From contig NZ_JARGNB010000003.1 of the NCBI RefSeq assembly GCF_030167915.1, positions 434,001 through 498,000 on the forward strand: 64,000 bases of DNA, written 5' to 3'. Positions 36,072 through 46,750 of the stretch are shown in pieces. The translations under genes and the position numbers were made by a program. The notes beneath the pieces are model-generated. The model saw only the letters and a list, made by a program, of their open reading frames with translations. It was not told where the DNA came from and did not search any database. The first letter of the stretch is position 1, and the number at the start of each line of letters is the position of its first letter. Source of the DNA: Aquabacterium humicola (GTDB lineage Bacteria > Pseudomonadota > Gammaproteobacteria > Burkholderiales > Burkholderiaceae_C).

Positions 36072-36096
36072 GACGGCCTTCAAGGAGCGGACGGCC

Positions 36097-36429
36097 TCAC
36101 TGCTTGAGGATCCACTCCACCGCCATCTTCAGCTCCGCGTCGCCGATCTTCTCGACCGGGTTCGGCGGCATCGGAATCTGGCCGTAGACGCCCTTGCCGC
36201 CCTTGCGCACCTTGTCGGCGAGCGTCGCCACGACGTTGGCCTGGCCCTTGTTCTTCGCGGCGATCTCCTTGAACGCCGGTCCGACGAGCTTCTTGTCCTT
36301 CGCATGGCAGGCCATGCAGCCGGCCTTGTTCAGGTCGGCCTCCGTGTCTGCCTGCGCGGCCGGTGCGAAGGCCGCCAGCCCGAGGCCAGTGGCCAGCGCC
36401 GCGGCGCGTGCGAGGTGCTTCATGCCCAT
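36097..36429 (-). CDS. Small class I cytochrome c (c551/c8-type), likely NirS donor
   Basis: The 110-residue precursor has a Sec signal (LARAAALATGLGLAAFAPAAQA) and one heme site, CMACH, followed by KDKKLVGPAFKEIA and, near the end, the axial Met in GQIPMPPNP. GGAGG stands about 8 bases before the ATG at 36429. It lies 20 bases after nirS and is probably the electron donor to cytochrome cd1, as c551 (NirM) is in pseudomonads. Confidence 0.92.
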   Translation of the reverse strand: MGMKHLARAAALATGLGLAAFAPAAQADTEADLNKAGCMACHAKDKKLVGPAFKEIAAKNKGQANVVATLADKVRKGGKGVYGQIPMPPNPVEKIGDAELKMAVEWILKQ

Positions 36430-36449
36430 GTCCCTTTCCTCCCTGTTGT

Positions 36450-38375
<1,926 letters not shown>

Positions 38376-38421
38376 TTAGTGCAAGGTCCGGCGGTGGGCG
38401 GGCGGTGATGCTCGCGGCACG

Positions 38422-40353
38422 ATGAACACCCTCCACTCCCCCGTCGCGCTCGCCTGCGCGGCACTGCTCGCCACGCTGCCGCTCGCCACGCGGGCGCAGG
38501 AACTGCCCACGCCCACCGTCGTGGTCACCGCGACCCGCCACGCGATGCTGGCGCTCGATGCACCGGCGGCGCTGTCGGTGGTGACGCGGCGCGACCTCGA
38601 GGCGCGCGCGGCCGACGACCTGTTCGACGCGCTGCGCGGCGAACCCGGCATCACGCTGCAGGGCCGCACCATCGGCGGCCGCAAGGTGCTGGGCCTGCGC
38701 GGCCTGGACAGCAAGCACACGCTGTTCCTGATCGACGGCCGCCGCGTCGGCGCGAGCGACGGCATCGTCGGCCACTCGGATTTCCAGTACGACTGGATCC
38801 CGGTCGAGGACATCGAGCGCATCGAGGTCGTGCGCGGGCCGCTGTCGGTGCTGTACGGCTCGGAAGCGATGGGCGGTGTCGTCAACGTGATCACCCGGCC
38901 GGCGGGCGACCGCTGGCGCACCGGCGCGCGGGTCGACGGTGGCGTGGCGAGCGGCCAGCGCGGCGGTGATTCGCAGCGCGCGAGCCTGCGCATCGACGGG
39001 CCGCTGGCCGAACGACTGAGCCTCGTCGCCGGTGCCGCCGATTCGCGGCGCAGCGCGCTGGCATCGATCGAGGACCCGCGCATCTCCGAGCTCGAGGGCC
39101 ACCGCAAGTCCGACGTCTGGATGGGCCTCGGCTGGCGCCCGACCGGCACGCAGCGGATCGACCTGGACCTGCGGGCCGGCGAGGAAACCCGCGTGGCCGA
39201 TGCCCGCGAGCGCAGCGGGCGCAAGCGCTACCACGAGACGGTGAACGCACTCGAACGCTCGCTGGCCTCGCTGGGCTGGAGCGGCGACTTCGACGACGAC
39301 CGCCAGTCGGCGAAGCTGCGCGCCTATGAATCGCGGCTGGACGTCGAGAACCGCCGCAGCGCGGGCGTGGCGATCAACCCGCCGCAGCGCCTGACCGAGC
39401 GCGTGCTGGAAGGCCAGTGGCGCATCGCGCGCGGCAGCCACGCCGTGGCCACCGGCTTCGAGGCGCGCAACGAGCTGCTGGCCGATCCGGGCCTGCCGGG
39501 CGGCGAGTCGCTGGCCGAGCACCGTTCGCTCTTCCTGCAGGACGAATGGGCGCTGCGGTCCACGCTGAACGCGACGCTCGGCGTGCGCCACGACCGCCAT
39601 TCGCTCTACGGCAACAGCACCAGCCCGCGCGCCTACCTGGTGTGGCGCGGCGGCCCGCAATGGACGCTCAAGGGCGGCGTCAGCAGCGGCTTCAAGGCGC
39701 CGAACCTGAAGCAGATCGTGCCGGGCGCGCGGCCTGAAGGCCCGAACAGTTTTCTCGGCAACCCGGGCCTGAAGCCCGAACGCAGCCGCGGCGGCGAGGT
39801 GGTGCTGGCCTATGCCGAGGGCGCGCGCCAGGCGCAGCTGACGCTGTTCCAGCAGCGCGTCACCGACCTGATCGACGTTCGCCTGGTCAGCCCGGGCAGC
39901 GTGCCGGGCACCGGCACCTACACCTACGAAAACATCTCGCGCGCCCGCCTGCGCGGGCTCGAGGCCTCGCTCGTGCAGCCGCTGGGCGCAGGCTTCACGG
40001 CGCAGCTGGCGGCGAGCAAGCTGTCGGCCGAGGACGGCCAGGGCCGGGCACTCGAACGCCGGCCGAGCTACTCGGCGAGCGCGCGGCTCGATTGGCAGCG
40101 GCAGGCCTGGCGCGCCGGCCTGCGCATCGAGCGCAGCGGCCCGCAATGGCTGCCGGCCACCAGCGGCCCGGCGCAGCGCGCCCCGGCGCTGACGCTGTCC
40201 GGCGCCTACGCCGCGCGCACGCTGGCCGAAGGCCTCGAGCTGAGCGTCGGCGTCGACAACCTGGGCAACCTGCGGCCGGTGGAGAAGTCGGCGCTGTACA
40301 CGCACGCCGAAGCGCCGCGCACCTGGCGCATGGCGATCAGCGGGCAGTGGTGA
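38422..40353 (+). CDS. TonB-dependent outer-membrane receptor
   Basis: The 643-residue precursor has a signal peptide (ending ATRAQ), a TonB box-like PTVVVTATR, a plug domain (about 45-155: SVVTRRDLEARAADDLFDAL, EDIERIEVVRGPLSVLYGSEAMGGVVNVIT) and a 22-strand barrel ending in an aromatic residue (MAISGQW). It resembles CirA/FepA-type receptors, so ferric siderophore or a metal chelate is the likely substrate. It is divergent from nirS; low-oxygen regulation is possible from the shared region. Confidence 0.93.
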   Translation: MNTLHSPVALACAALLATLPLATRAQELPTPTVVVTATRHAMLALDAPAALSVVTRRDLEARAADDLFDALRGEPGITLQGRTIGGRKVLGLRGLDSKHTLFLIDGRRVGASDGIVGHSDFQYDWIPVEDIERIEVVRGPLSVLYGSEAMGGVVNVITRPAGDRWRTGARVDGGVASGQRGGDSQRASLRIDGPLAERLSLVAGAADSRRSALASIEDPRISELEGHRKSDVWMGLGWRPTGTQRIDLDLRAGEETRVADARERSGRKRYHETVNALERSLASLGWSGDFDDDRQSAKLRAYESRLDVENRRSAGVAINPPQRLTERVLEGQWRIARGSHAVATGFEARNELLADPGLPGGESLAEHRSLFLQDEWALRSTLNATLGVRHDRHSLYGNSTSPRAYLVWRGGPQWTLKGGVSSGFKAPNLKQIVPGARPEGPNSFLGNPGLKPERSRGGEVVLAYAEGARQAQLTLFQQRVTDLIDVRLVSPGSVPGTGTYTYENISRARLRGLEASLVQPLGAGFTAQLAASKLSAEDGQGRALERRPSYSASARLDWQRQAWRAGLRIERSGPQWLPATSGPAQRAPALTLSGAYAARTLAEGLELSVGVDNLGNLRPVEKSALYTHAEAPRTWRMAISGQW

Positions 40354-40466
40354 GGCGCGCCTGAAGACAGCGGCGCGCTACCGATCACCGCCGCCTTCGG
40401 GCGCGGGTTCGAACAGCTCGACGAGCTTGACTACCATGCGGGGCCTCTTCCTGAACGCATTCCTCG

Positions 40467-41066
40467 TTGTCCGAGCGCACGACCGTCCCCATCACCACGC
40501 TGCTCGCCGACGTACGCGCCTGCCGCCACTGCGCCGAGCACCTGCCGCACGAGCCCCGTCCGGTGCTGCAGCTGCATCCATCGGCGCGCATCCTGATCGC
40601 CGCGCAGGCGCCGGGCCGCAAGGTGCACGAGAGCGGCGTGCCGTTCGACGACGCGAGTGGCGATCGGCTGCGCGACTGGCTGGGCGTCACACGGGCGCAG
40701 TTCCATGACCCGACGTGTTTCGCGATCCTGCCGATGGGCTTCTGCTATCCCGGCCAGGCCCGTTCCGGCGACCGGCCGCCGCGGCCCGAATGTGCGCCGC
40801 GCTGGCGCGCGCCGCTGCTGCAGGCGCTGACGCAGCTGCAGCTGACGCTGGTGATCGGGCGGTACGCCCTCGCCCACCACCTGCCCGACGAATCCGACGG
40901 CCTGACCGCCGCGGTCCGCCAGGGGCAGCGCCATCAACCGGCACTGATGCCGCTGCCGCACCCGAGCCCGACCAACAACCGCTGGCTGGCACGCAATCGC
41001 TGGTTCGAGCAGGACCTGGTGCCCCGGCTGCGCGCACGGGTGGCGGACATCCTGCGACACTCGTGA
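40467..41066 (+). CDS. Uracil-DNA glycosylase-superfamily protein
   Basis: The 199-residue cytosolic protein starts at TTG. It has the UDG-superfamily outline: ILIAAQAPGRKVHESGVPFDD (motif 1 region, AQAPG), ILPMGFCYPG and the late PLPHPSPTNN (motif 2, HPS). N-terminal CRHC and later PECAP could bind an iron-sulfur cluster as in family 4/5 enzymes, but this is not certain. Catalytic Asp is not obvious. It starts a three-gene run with two small proteins. Confidence 0.78.
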   Translation: MSERTTVPITTLLADVRACRHCAEHLPHEPRPVLQLHPSARILIAAQAPGRKVHESGVPFDDASGDRLRDWLGVTRAQFHDPTCFAILPMGFCYPGQARSGDRPPRPECAPRWRAPLLQALTQLQLTLVIGRYALAHHLPDESDGLTAAVRQGQRHQPALMPLPHPSPTNNRWLARNRWFEQDLVPRLRARVADILRHS

Positions 41067-41069
41067 CCC

Positions 41070-41510
41070 ATGGACCTCGCCTTCCTGACGCCGCGCACCG
41101 AGCTCAGCAGCCTGCTGCAGACGATGCGCCGGCGCTATGGCGGCTACCGCGTGCTCGCGCACTGGACGCAGGGCGAGTTCCACCACGACGTGGTCATGCA
41201 GGTGGCCGATCCGCGGCCGGACCTGCCGGGGCCGGTGCTGGTCGTCGCCACCAACTGCAACGGCGGCATCAAGGAAGTGCTGTGCTTCGATGAAGTGCCC
41301 GACCGCTGGGCGCTGTGGCACCAGCGCTGCCCCGACAACCCGGAGTTCGGCGGCGAGCTGCCGCAGCTTCGCGGCTCGAGCCGCACCAAGATCTGGTACG
41401 ACCCCTGCACCCTGCTCGGTGACGACGGGCCGAGCGAGCTGAAGCCCGAGTGCCGGCAGCGCATGCGCGGAGGCGGCTGGTGCGCGGCCGGCGTTGGAGA
41501 GATCGCCTGA
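41070..41510 (+). CDS. Conserved hypothetical protein
   Basis: The 146-residue product (MDLAFLTPRTELSSLLQTM) has no signal peptide or TM. It contains VLAHWTQGEFHHDVVMQVAD and VVATNCNGGIKEVLCFDEVPDRWALWH. I do not recognise the family. It begins 3 bases after the UDG-like gene and its stop overlaps the next ATG (TGATG), so the three are co-transcribed. Confidence 0.7.
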   Translation: MDLAFLTPRTELSSLLQTMRRRYGGYRVLAHWTQGEFHHDVVMQVADPRPDLPGPVLVVATNCNGGIKEVLCFDEVPDRWALWHQRCPDNPEFGGELPQLRGSSRTKIWYDPCTLLGDDGPSELKPECRQRMRGGGWCAAGVGEIA

Positions 41511-41785
41511 TGGCCATCGAACTGCCCAAGGAAGCCCGCACCGAGGCAATCCAGTCGATCGAGCGCTACTTCCAGGAGAACATGGACGAGCGCATCGGCA
41601 ACATCGCAGCCGGCGCGCTGCTGAACTTCTTCGTCGAGGAGATCGGCCCGGTGATCTACAACCGCGCGGTGGCCGACGTGCAGGAACGGCTGCAGGCGCG
41701 CATCCTCGAGCTCGACATCGAGGTGCACGAGGACGAGTTCCGCTACTGGCGCAAGTTCGACGACCGGAAGAAGCCCAAGCGCTGA
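41510..41785 (+). CDS. DUF2164-family protein
   Basis: The 91-residue protein has the DUF2164 pattern: MAIELPKEARTEAIQSIERYF, ENMDERIGNIAAGALLNFF, GPVIYNRAVADVQERL and DEFRYWRKF. The family is small, helical, cytosolic and of unknown role. Its ATG overlaps the previous stop codon. Confidence 0.85.
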   Translation: MAIELPKEARTEAIQSIERYFQENMDERIGNIAAGALLNFFVEEIGPVIYNRAVADVQERLQARILELDIEVHEDEFRYWRKFDDRKKPKR

Positions 41786-41798
41786 GCGCGTCGGGGCG

Positions 41799-42293
41799 TC
41801 AGCGGCAGGCGAAGAAGGTGACGAAGCGCTCGCGCGCCGCGATGCCGACGCGCTCGACCTTCGGGTTCAGCAGGTTGCGGTGGTGGCCGGGCGACTGGCG
41901 CCAGCCTTCCAGCAGCGCCTGCGGGCTGCGGTGGTTCCAGCCCAGGTTCTCGACGCAGACCTTGCTGCCGGAACGCGCGTAGCGGTCGCGGAAGCCCTCG
42001 TGCGTGAGCACGCGCTGCCCGGCCATCGCCTCGCTGTGCTCATCGGCCAGCGACACCAGCTCGGCCGCCGGCAGCAGCGCCTGCAGGCCGTGCTGGCGCC
42101 GGTAGTCGTTGATCAGCGCGGCGAGCTGCTGCACGAACGACTCGGCGCGCTCGGCGCTCTGCTCTGTGCTCTTCTCGGCGCGCTTCTCGAGGCGCTTCTC
42201 GACGCGCTTTTCGGCGCCCTTCTCGGCGGCCGTGGCGGCGCCCGGCCATGCACCGGCCAGCGCCGACACCAGGATCAGCGGGCGAAGGATCAT
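41799..42293 (-). CDS. Secreted CAP/SCP-domain protein
   Basis: The 164-residue precursor has a signal peptide (MILRPLILVSALAGAWPGAATA), a highly charged stretch of EKR-type repeats (EKGAEKRVEKRLEKRAEKS) and a CAP (YkwD-like) domain: LINDYRRQHGLQAL, LADEHSEAMA, HEGFRDRY, VCVENLGWNH and WRQSPGHHRNLLNP. The cavity residues His, Glu, Glu, His of CAP proteins are present. Function in bacteria is mostly unknown. It overlaps the upstream gene by ATGA. Confidence 0.88.
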   Translation of the reverse strand: MILRPLILVSALAGAWPGAATAAEKGAEKRVEKRLEKRAEKSTEQSAERAESFVQQLAALINDYRRQHGLQALLPAAELVSLADEHSEAMAGQRVLTHEGFRDRYARSGSKVCVENLGWNHRSPQALLEGWRQSPGHHRNLLNPKVERVGIAARERFVTFFACR

Positions 42294-43288
42294 CGGGGAC
42301 CTCGGGATGCCACGCCGCTTCTTCGGCCATCGGCGCGCCGGCTTGAGCCGCGCCGTGTCCAGGCCAGCGCCGCGAGGCCGGCCAGCACCAGCGCCCAGCC
42401 GGCAGGCTCGGGCACCGTGCGCCCGCCGCCACCGCCGCCGCCGCCCTGCTCGTCCTCGTCGGCCTCCTCGCCCAGCACGGCCACGTTGCCGCAGACGTAC
42501 GGCACCATCACCGTGTGCAGGCGGCCCTGGTCATCGCGCACCTCGTACAGCGCCGCCGGCTCGACGTGGCCGGCCGGGAAGTTGACCCGCGTGCCGAAGC
42601 ACAGCGTGCGGCCGAAGCCCATCGCGCGCAGGCGCGGCGGGAAGCTGCGCTGGCCGTCGGCGGTACGCACCCCATCGCGGCTGATCTGCACCTGGGTCTG
42701 CAGGTCGCCGCGCTCGGCCATCGTGGCCACCGTGCGCACGACCTCCGGCGGCAGCCGCGCGGCCGTCAGCGCCTGCGTCACGGTTCCGCGGTAGCGGTCC
42801 GCGCCCGGCGTGCCCCAGGCGCAGTGGCGACGCAGCGTCAGCGGCGTGGTGTTGGCCGCGGCGCGGGCGTCGCTGGCGGGCAGCAGCGGCCCCTCGACGT
42901 CGACGCCGGGCGCCGCCATGCGCGCCGTCTCGGCGGCACTCGCGACCGGCTTCGCCGCCGGTGGCGGCGCCGTCGCGTGTTTCACGAGGCGCACGCCCTG
43001 CACCGCCGCGGCCGTCAGCACGACGCCGGCCGCCAGCCAGACCAGCCGCGCCCGCCAGGAGGCGCGCACCGGCGGCGTCGCGGCCGCTGCCGCCAACGGC
43101 AGGCGGCCGACCAGCCCTTCCCAGGCACAGGCCGCATCGAGGCAGCGATAGCGGTGGACCGAGCGGAAGACGCTGGCCCAGCGGTCCAACGCATGGCGAT
43201 GCAGGCGTTCGATCGGCCCGCCGCAATCCGGGCAGCGGTGGCCGTCCGGCAGTTCTTCGCCATCCGGGCCAAGCGGCACGGATCTCAT
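42290..43288 (-). CDS. Zinc-ribbon membrane protein with PEP-CTERM-like tail
   Basis: The 332-residue product begins with a zinc ribbon (HRCPDCGGPIERL and RCLDAACAW), then a TM (about 82-104). A periplasmic-type domain with four further Cys (RRHCAWG, LCFGTR, PYVCGN) follows, then a Gly run and a tail VPEPAGWALVLAGLAALAWTRR that looks like a PEP-CTERM sorting signal. A cytosolic zinc ribbon plus a PEP-CTERM end is an odd combination. The stop overlaps the CAP gene's start, so the two are co-expressed. Family not recognised. Confidence 0.72.
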   Translation of the reverse strand: MRSVPLGPDGEELPDGHRCPDCGGPIERLHRHALDRWASVFRSVHRYRCLDAACAWEGLVGRLPLAAAAATPPVRASWRARLVWLAAGVVLTAAAVQGVRLVKHATAPPPAAKPVASAAETARMAAPGVDVEGPLLPASDARAAANTTPLTLRRHCAWGTPGADRYRGTVTQALTAARLPPEVVRTVATMAERGDLQTQVQISRDGVRTADGQRSFPPRLRAMGFGRTLCFGTRVNFPAGHVEPAALYEVRDDQGRLHTVMVPYVCGNVAVLGEEADEDEQGGGGGGGGRTVPEPAGWALVLAGLAALAWTRRGSSRRADGRRSGVASRGPR

Positions 43289-43445
43289 GTTGCGCTCCGG
43301 CAGGCCCCACGGCCGCCCCTCATCTGCAATTGCAGTCCAATGGCGGGCGCCATGGTTTGCGTGCCGTCAATGCCGGTCGACCCGCTGGGGGCGGCTGCGG
43401 CGGCGCAGCGTGACGCCCTGCACGCGCCGGCGCCGCGGCGAACCG

Positions 43446-43742
43446 TCAGCGCCGGTTCGGCGCCGGCTTGGGACACCCGTCCGGCCGGCCATCGACCGGC
43501 AGCGGGCAGCGGTTGATCTCGAAGGGCGACGCGGCCAGCAGCGTCGTCAAGGCGCTCGACAGCATCGTCGCGGCCCAGAAGACGAAGAAGGTCAGCGTGT
43601 AGACGGCCGAGCGCGAAAGCTCGATCGGCTCGCCGTCGAAGCCATGCAGCGCCTGCGGGTCGACCAGCGCGAAGACCACGGTCTCGAGCACGCCGGCGGT
43701 CAGGAAGGCGGGCCAGGCGATCCACATCAGGCGCTGTTTCAT
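43446..43742 (-). CDS. Two-TM hypothetical protein at the end of the cco cluster
   Basis: The 98-residue protein starts at ATG 43742 with GAGAGAG upstream. It has TM helices at about 6-27 and 47-69 and a Pro/Cys-containing tail (NRCPLPVDGRPDGCPKPAP). It is the last gene of the cbb3 block, 91 bases after ccoH. No family recognised; a link to oxidase assembly is suggested only by position. Confidence 0.6.
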   Translation of the reverse strand: MKQRLMWIAWPAFLTAGVLETVVFALVDPQALHGFDGEPIELSRSAVYTLTFFVFWAATMLSSALTTLLAASPFEINRCPLPVDGRPDGCPKPAPNRR

Positions 43743-43833
43743 CGTGATGTCTCTCTCGTGGTGTTGTCGGGCGGGTCCGGCGGCGCGTGCATCCGGCACG
43801 TGAATCTGGCGCAGGGTCGTGCGCGGCAGCGGC

Positions 43834-44106
43834 CTAACGCTTGTTCGCAGCGTCCTGGCCCGCCGGCAGCGGTGCGGCGGCATGGTTGCGCGCCTGCACT
43901 GCGGGCCGCAGCTCGGTCGTCGCGGCGGCGTCGGGCTTGAGCACCGGGTCGGGCGCGCTGATCGCGATCGCCGCGGTGATGCAGCCGGCGACCACGACGG
44001 CGAGCGGGCCGCCGATCACCAGCCACATCATCGGCTCGCGCCACCAGGGGCGGACGGTGCTCGGATCGGGATCGGCGGGACGGCGAAGGGTCATCGTGGT
44101 GGGCAT
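43834..44106 (-). CDS. ccoH: FixH/CcoH-like small membrane protein
   Basis: The 90-residue protein has one TM (WWREPMMWLVIGGPLAVVVAG) followed by AIAISAPDPVLKPDAA and VQARNHAAAP, the short betaproteobacterial form of FixH/CcoH. CcoH stabilises early cbb3 assembly intermediates. It is 31 bases downstream of ccoG. It is shorter than pseudomonad CcoH (about 175), so the periplasmic domain is mostly missing. Confidence 0.78.
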   Translation of the reverse strand: MPTTMTLRRPADPDPSTVRPWWREPMMWLVIGGPLAVVVAGCITAAIAISAPDPVLKPDAAATTELRPAVQARNHAAAPLPAGQDAANKR

Positions 44107-44137
44107 GGCGGTGTCCCGGTGGAATGTCGAGGAGAGG

Positions 44138-45598
44138 TCAGCGCGGCACGAGGAAGGTCGAGCGTTCGCGCACGTCGCGGGCCGGATCGTCGCCGGCCGC
44201 CTGTCGCTGGATCGTGAAGTGGATCGGGTGCGAGCTGCCGGGCTTCAACTTGCCGGCTTCCTCGAAGGGCAGCTGCACGCGCACCGGCACCCAGCGCGCC
44301 TGCGCGGGGCCGATCTCCACCGGCGCGGCGTTCACCGCGGCCAGTCCCGGCAGGCCGTCGACCGTCACGGCATAACGTTGCATGCGCTCGGTGCCGTTCA
44401 TGACCTGCAGGCGGTAGACGTTCTCGACGCGGCCGTTGTCGACGATGCGCGCCAGCGTGCCGCGGTCGCGGATCACGTCGACCTTGAAGGGGCTGCGCAG
44501 CACCAGGCTGGTCACGAAGGCGATGCTGATCGCACCGAGGATCGCGCCGTAGATCAGCACGCGCGGCCGCAGCACGCGGCGGATCATCTGGGCGCGGTTC
44601 CAGCCGTTCGCCAGGCCGTTCTGCGTCGAGAAGCGGATCAGCCCGGGCTGGTAGCCCAGCTTGTCCATCACGCCGTTGCAGATGTCGATGCACGCGGCGC
44701 AACCGATGCATTCGTACTGCAGGCCGTCGCGGATGTCGATGCCGGTGGGGCAGACCTGCACGCACAGCGTGCAGTCGACGCAGTCGCCCAGGCCCAGCGC
44801 CTTCGGGTCGGCCTTGCGGGAGCGCGCGCCGCGCGGGTCGCCACGCGCCGCGTCGTAGCTCACGATCATCGTGTCGTGGTCGAACATCGCGCTCTGGAAG
44901 CGCGCGTACGGGCACATGTACTTGCACACCTGCTCGCGCATGTGGCCGGCATTGCCGTAGGTGGCGAAGCCGTAGAACAGCACCCAGAACCATTCCCACG
45001 GGCCGAAGGACAGCGTGCGCGCCTCGGCGGCAAGGCCCTGGATCGGCGTGAAGTAGCCGACGAAGGTGAAGCCGGTCCACAGGCCGATGGCGATCCACAC
45101 CGCGTGCTTGCCGGCGCGGCGCCACACGCGGTCGAACGTCCACGGGCCGTTGTCGCGGCGCATGCGCGCCACGCGGTCGCCCTCGAAGCGCTGCTCCACC
45201 CACATGTAGATCTGGGTGTAGACGGTCTGCGGGCAGGCGAAGCCGCACCACAGGCGGCCGGCCACCGCGGTGAACAGGAACAGGCCCAGCGCGCTGAGCA
45301 CCAGCAGCGCGGTCAGGTAGATGAAGTCCTGCGGGTGCAGGACCAGGTCGAAGATGTAGAAGCGCCGCGTCGCGAGGTCGAACAGCACGGACTGGCGGTC
45401 GTTCCACGGCAACCACGGCAGCCCGTAGAAGATCAGCTGCGTGAGCCAGACGAAGCCCCAGCGCCAGCCGTTGAACCAGCCGGACACCGAACGCGGGTAG
45501 AGCTTCCTGGTGCGCTCGAAGAGCGAAACCAGCTCGGCGTCCGCGCCTTCGGGCGTGGCGGCGACCGGCTGGATCGGGATGACGGTTCTCTTGTTCAT
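44138..45598 (-). CDS. ccoG: CcoG (RdxA/FixG) cbb3 oxidase accessory protein
   Basis: The 486-residue membrane iron-sulfur protein has about five TM helices, the GRLWCGFACPQTVYTQIYMW motif, two 4Fe-4S motifs (GDCVDCTLCVQVCPTG and CIGCAACIDICNG) and a C-terminal periplasmic immunoglobulin-like domain. CcoG reduces Cu(II) for cbb3 oxidase assembly. It follows ccoP by 68 bases. Confidence 0.96.
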   Translation of the reverse strand: MNKRTVIPIQPVAATPEGADAELVSLFERTRKLYPRSVSGWFNGWRWGFVWLTQLIFYGLPWLPWNDRQSVLFDLATRRFYIFDLVLHPQDFIYLTALLVLSALGLFLFTAVAGRLWCGFACPQTVYTQIYMWVEQRFEGDRVARMRRDNGPWTFDRVWRRAGKHAVWIAIGLWTGFTFVGYFTPIQGLAAEARTLSFGPWEWFWVLFYGFATYGNAGHMREQVCKYMCPYARFQSAMFDHDTMIVSYDAARGDPRGARSRKADPKALGLGDCVDCTLCVQVCPTGIDIRDGLQYECIGCAACIDICNGVMDKLGYQPGLIRFSTQNGLANGWNRAQMIRRVLRPRVLIYGAILGAISIAFVTSLVLRSPFKVDVIRDRGTLARIVDNGRVENVYRLQVMNGTERMQRYAVTVDGLPGLAAVNAAPVEIGPAQARWVPVRVQLPFEEAGKLKPGSSHPIHFTIQRQAAGDDPARDVRERSTFLVPR

Positions 45599-45666
45599 GG
45601 ACTCGCTGCGCGCTGCGGAAGCCGGAGGCGGCGTATTTGGCGGCCGCCGCCTTCGGCGTCAGGGGG

Positions 45667-46578
45667 TCACTGGGCCCCGGTGCTGCCGCGCGACAGGCCC
45701 CAGACGTAGCCCGCGAGCACGCGGATCTGCGACGCCGTCAGCTTGTCGCCGTGGGCCGGCATCACATTGGTCTTGCCCTTGTTGACCATCGTCATCACCG
45801 CCTCCTCGCCCCAGCCGTGCAGCCAGACCTTGTCCGCCAGGTTCGGCGCGCCGAGCGCGGTATTGCCCTGGCCCTTGGCACCGTGGCAGGCGGCGCAGGC
45901 GGCGAACTTCGCGCGGCCGAGCTGGGCCTGGATCTGATTGTGCGGGCTGCCCGACAGGCTCAGCACGTAGTTCGCGAGGTTGCGCACGTCGTCGGCGGAG
46001 CCGACCGCGGCGGCCATCGGCGGCATCGTGCCGACGCGGCCCTTGGCGATGGTCTGGATGATGTTGTCCGGCGCGCCGCCGTGCAGCCAGTCGCCGTCGG
46101 TCAGGTCGGGGAAGCCCTTGCTGCCGCGCGCGTCCGAGCCGTGGCACTGGGCGCAGTTGTTGACGAACAGCCGCTCGCCGACGCGCAGCGCGGCGCCGTC
46201 GGCCGCGAGCTGCTCGACGCTCATCGCATCGAAGCGGGCGTACAGCGGCTTCAGCGCCTCGTTGGCCTTGGTCATCTCGGCCTGGTACTGGCCGTCCTGC
46301 GTCCAGCCGAGCTTGCCGGCAAAGCTGCCCATGCCCGGGTACATCACCAGGTAGATCGCGGAGAACACGATGGTCAGCACGAACAGGCCCACCCACCACA
46401 TCGGCAGCGGGTTGTTCATCTCGCGCAGGTCGTCGTCCCACACGTGGCCGGTGGTGTTGTCCGCGGCCATGGTCTTGGTGCGGCTGGCCACGATCAGCAG
46501 CACCAGGCAGGCCAGGATGCTGAGCGCCGTGACGACGGCGATGTAGGTGGACCAGCCACCGCTTACGAAGTCGCTCAT
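45667..46578 (-). CDS. ccoP: cbb3 oxidase subunit III, diheme cytochrome c
   Basis: The 303-residue subunit has two N-terminal TM helices (about 10-32 and 60-80) with the WDDDLREMNNPLPMWW link typical of CcoP, then two cytochrome c domains with CAQCH (C142, C145, H146) and CAACH (C228, C231, H232). It passes electrons from cytochrome c to CcoO/CcoN. Confidence 0.97.
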   Translation of the reverse strand: MSDFVSGGWSTYIAVVTALSILACLVLLIVASRTKTMAADNTTGHVWDDDLREMNNPLPMWWVGLFVLTIVFSAIYLVMYPGMGSFAGKLGWTQDGQYQAEMTKANEALKPLYARFDAMSVEQLAADGAALRVGERLFVNNCAQCHGSDARGSKGFPDLTDGDWLHGGAPDNIIQTIAKGRVGTMPPMAAAVGSADDVRNLANYVLSLSGSPHNQIQAQLGRAKFAACAACHGAKGQGNTALGAPNLADKVWLHGWGEEAVMTMVNKGKTNVMPAHGDKLTASQIRVLAGYVWGLSRGSTGAQ

Positions 46579-46591
46579 GATCTTCTGGCCT

Positions 46592-46735
46592 TCAATCGGA
46601 GTTCAGGGGCAGGCGCGCGGCTTCGTCGAAGCGCGCCGAATGTCGGCGGGACCAGGCCCAGATGCAGATGCCGGCGAAGACCAGCAGCGAGACCAGGGTC
46701 ACGGCCGAGCGCAGGGTGTTGACGTCGATGTCCAT
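46592..46735 (-). CDS. ccoQ: cbb3 oxidase subunit IV
   Basis: A 47-residue protein, MDIDVNTLRSAVTLVSLLVF and onward, with one TM helix and the CcoQ/FixQ end IWAWSRRHSARFDEAA. It sits between ccoO (15-base gap) and ccoP (13-base gap), exactly where ccoQ is expected. AAGGACC precedes the ATG. Confidence 0.93.
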   Translation of the reverse strand: MDIDVNTLRSAVTLVSLLVFAGICIWAWSRRHSARFDEAARLPLNSD

Positions 46736-46750
46736 CGCGGGTCCTTCGGA

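Noticed and set aside
40381-40438. Tiny minus-strand frame MVVKLVELFEPAPEGGGDR
   Set aside because: Nineteen residues, no clear ribosome binding site or known family; not enough to call a gene.
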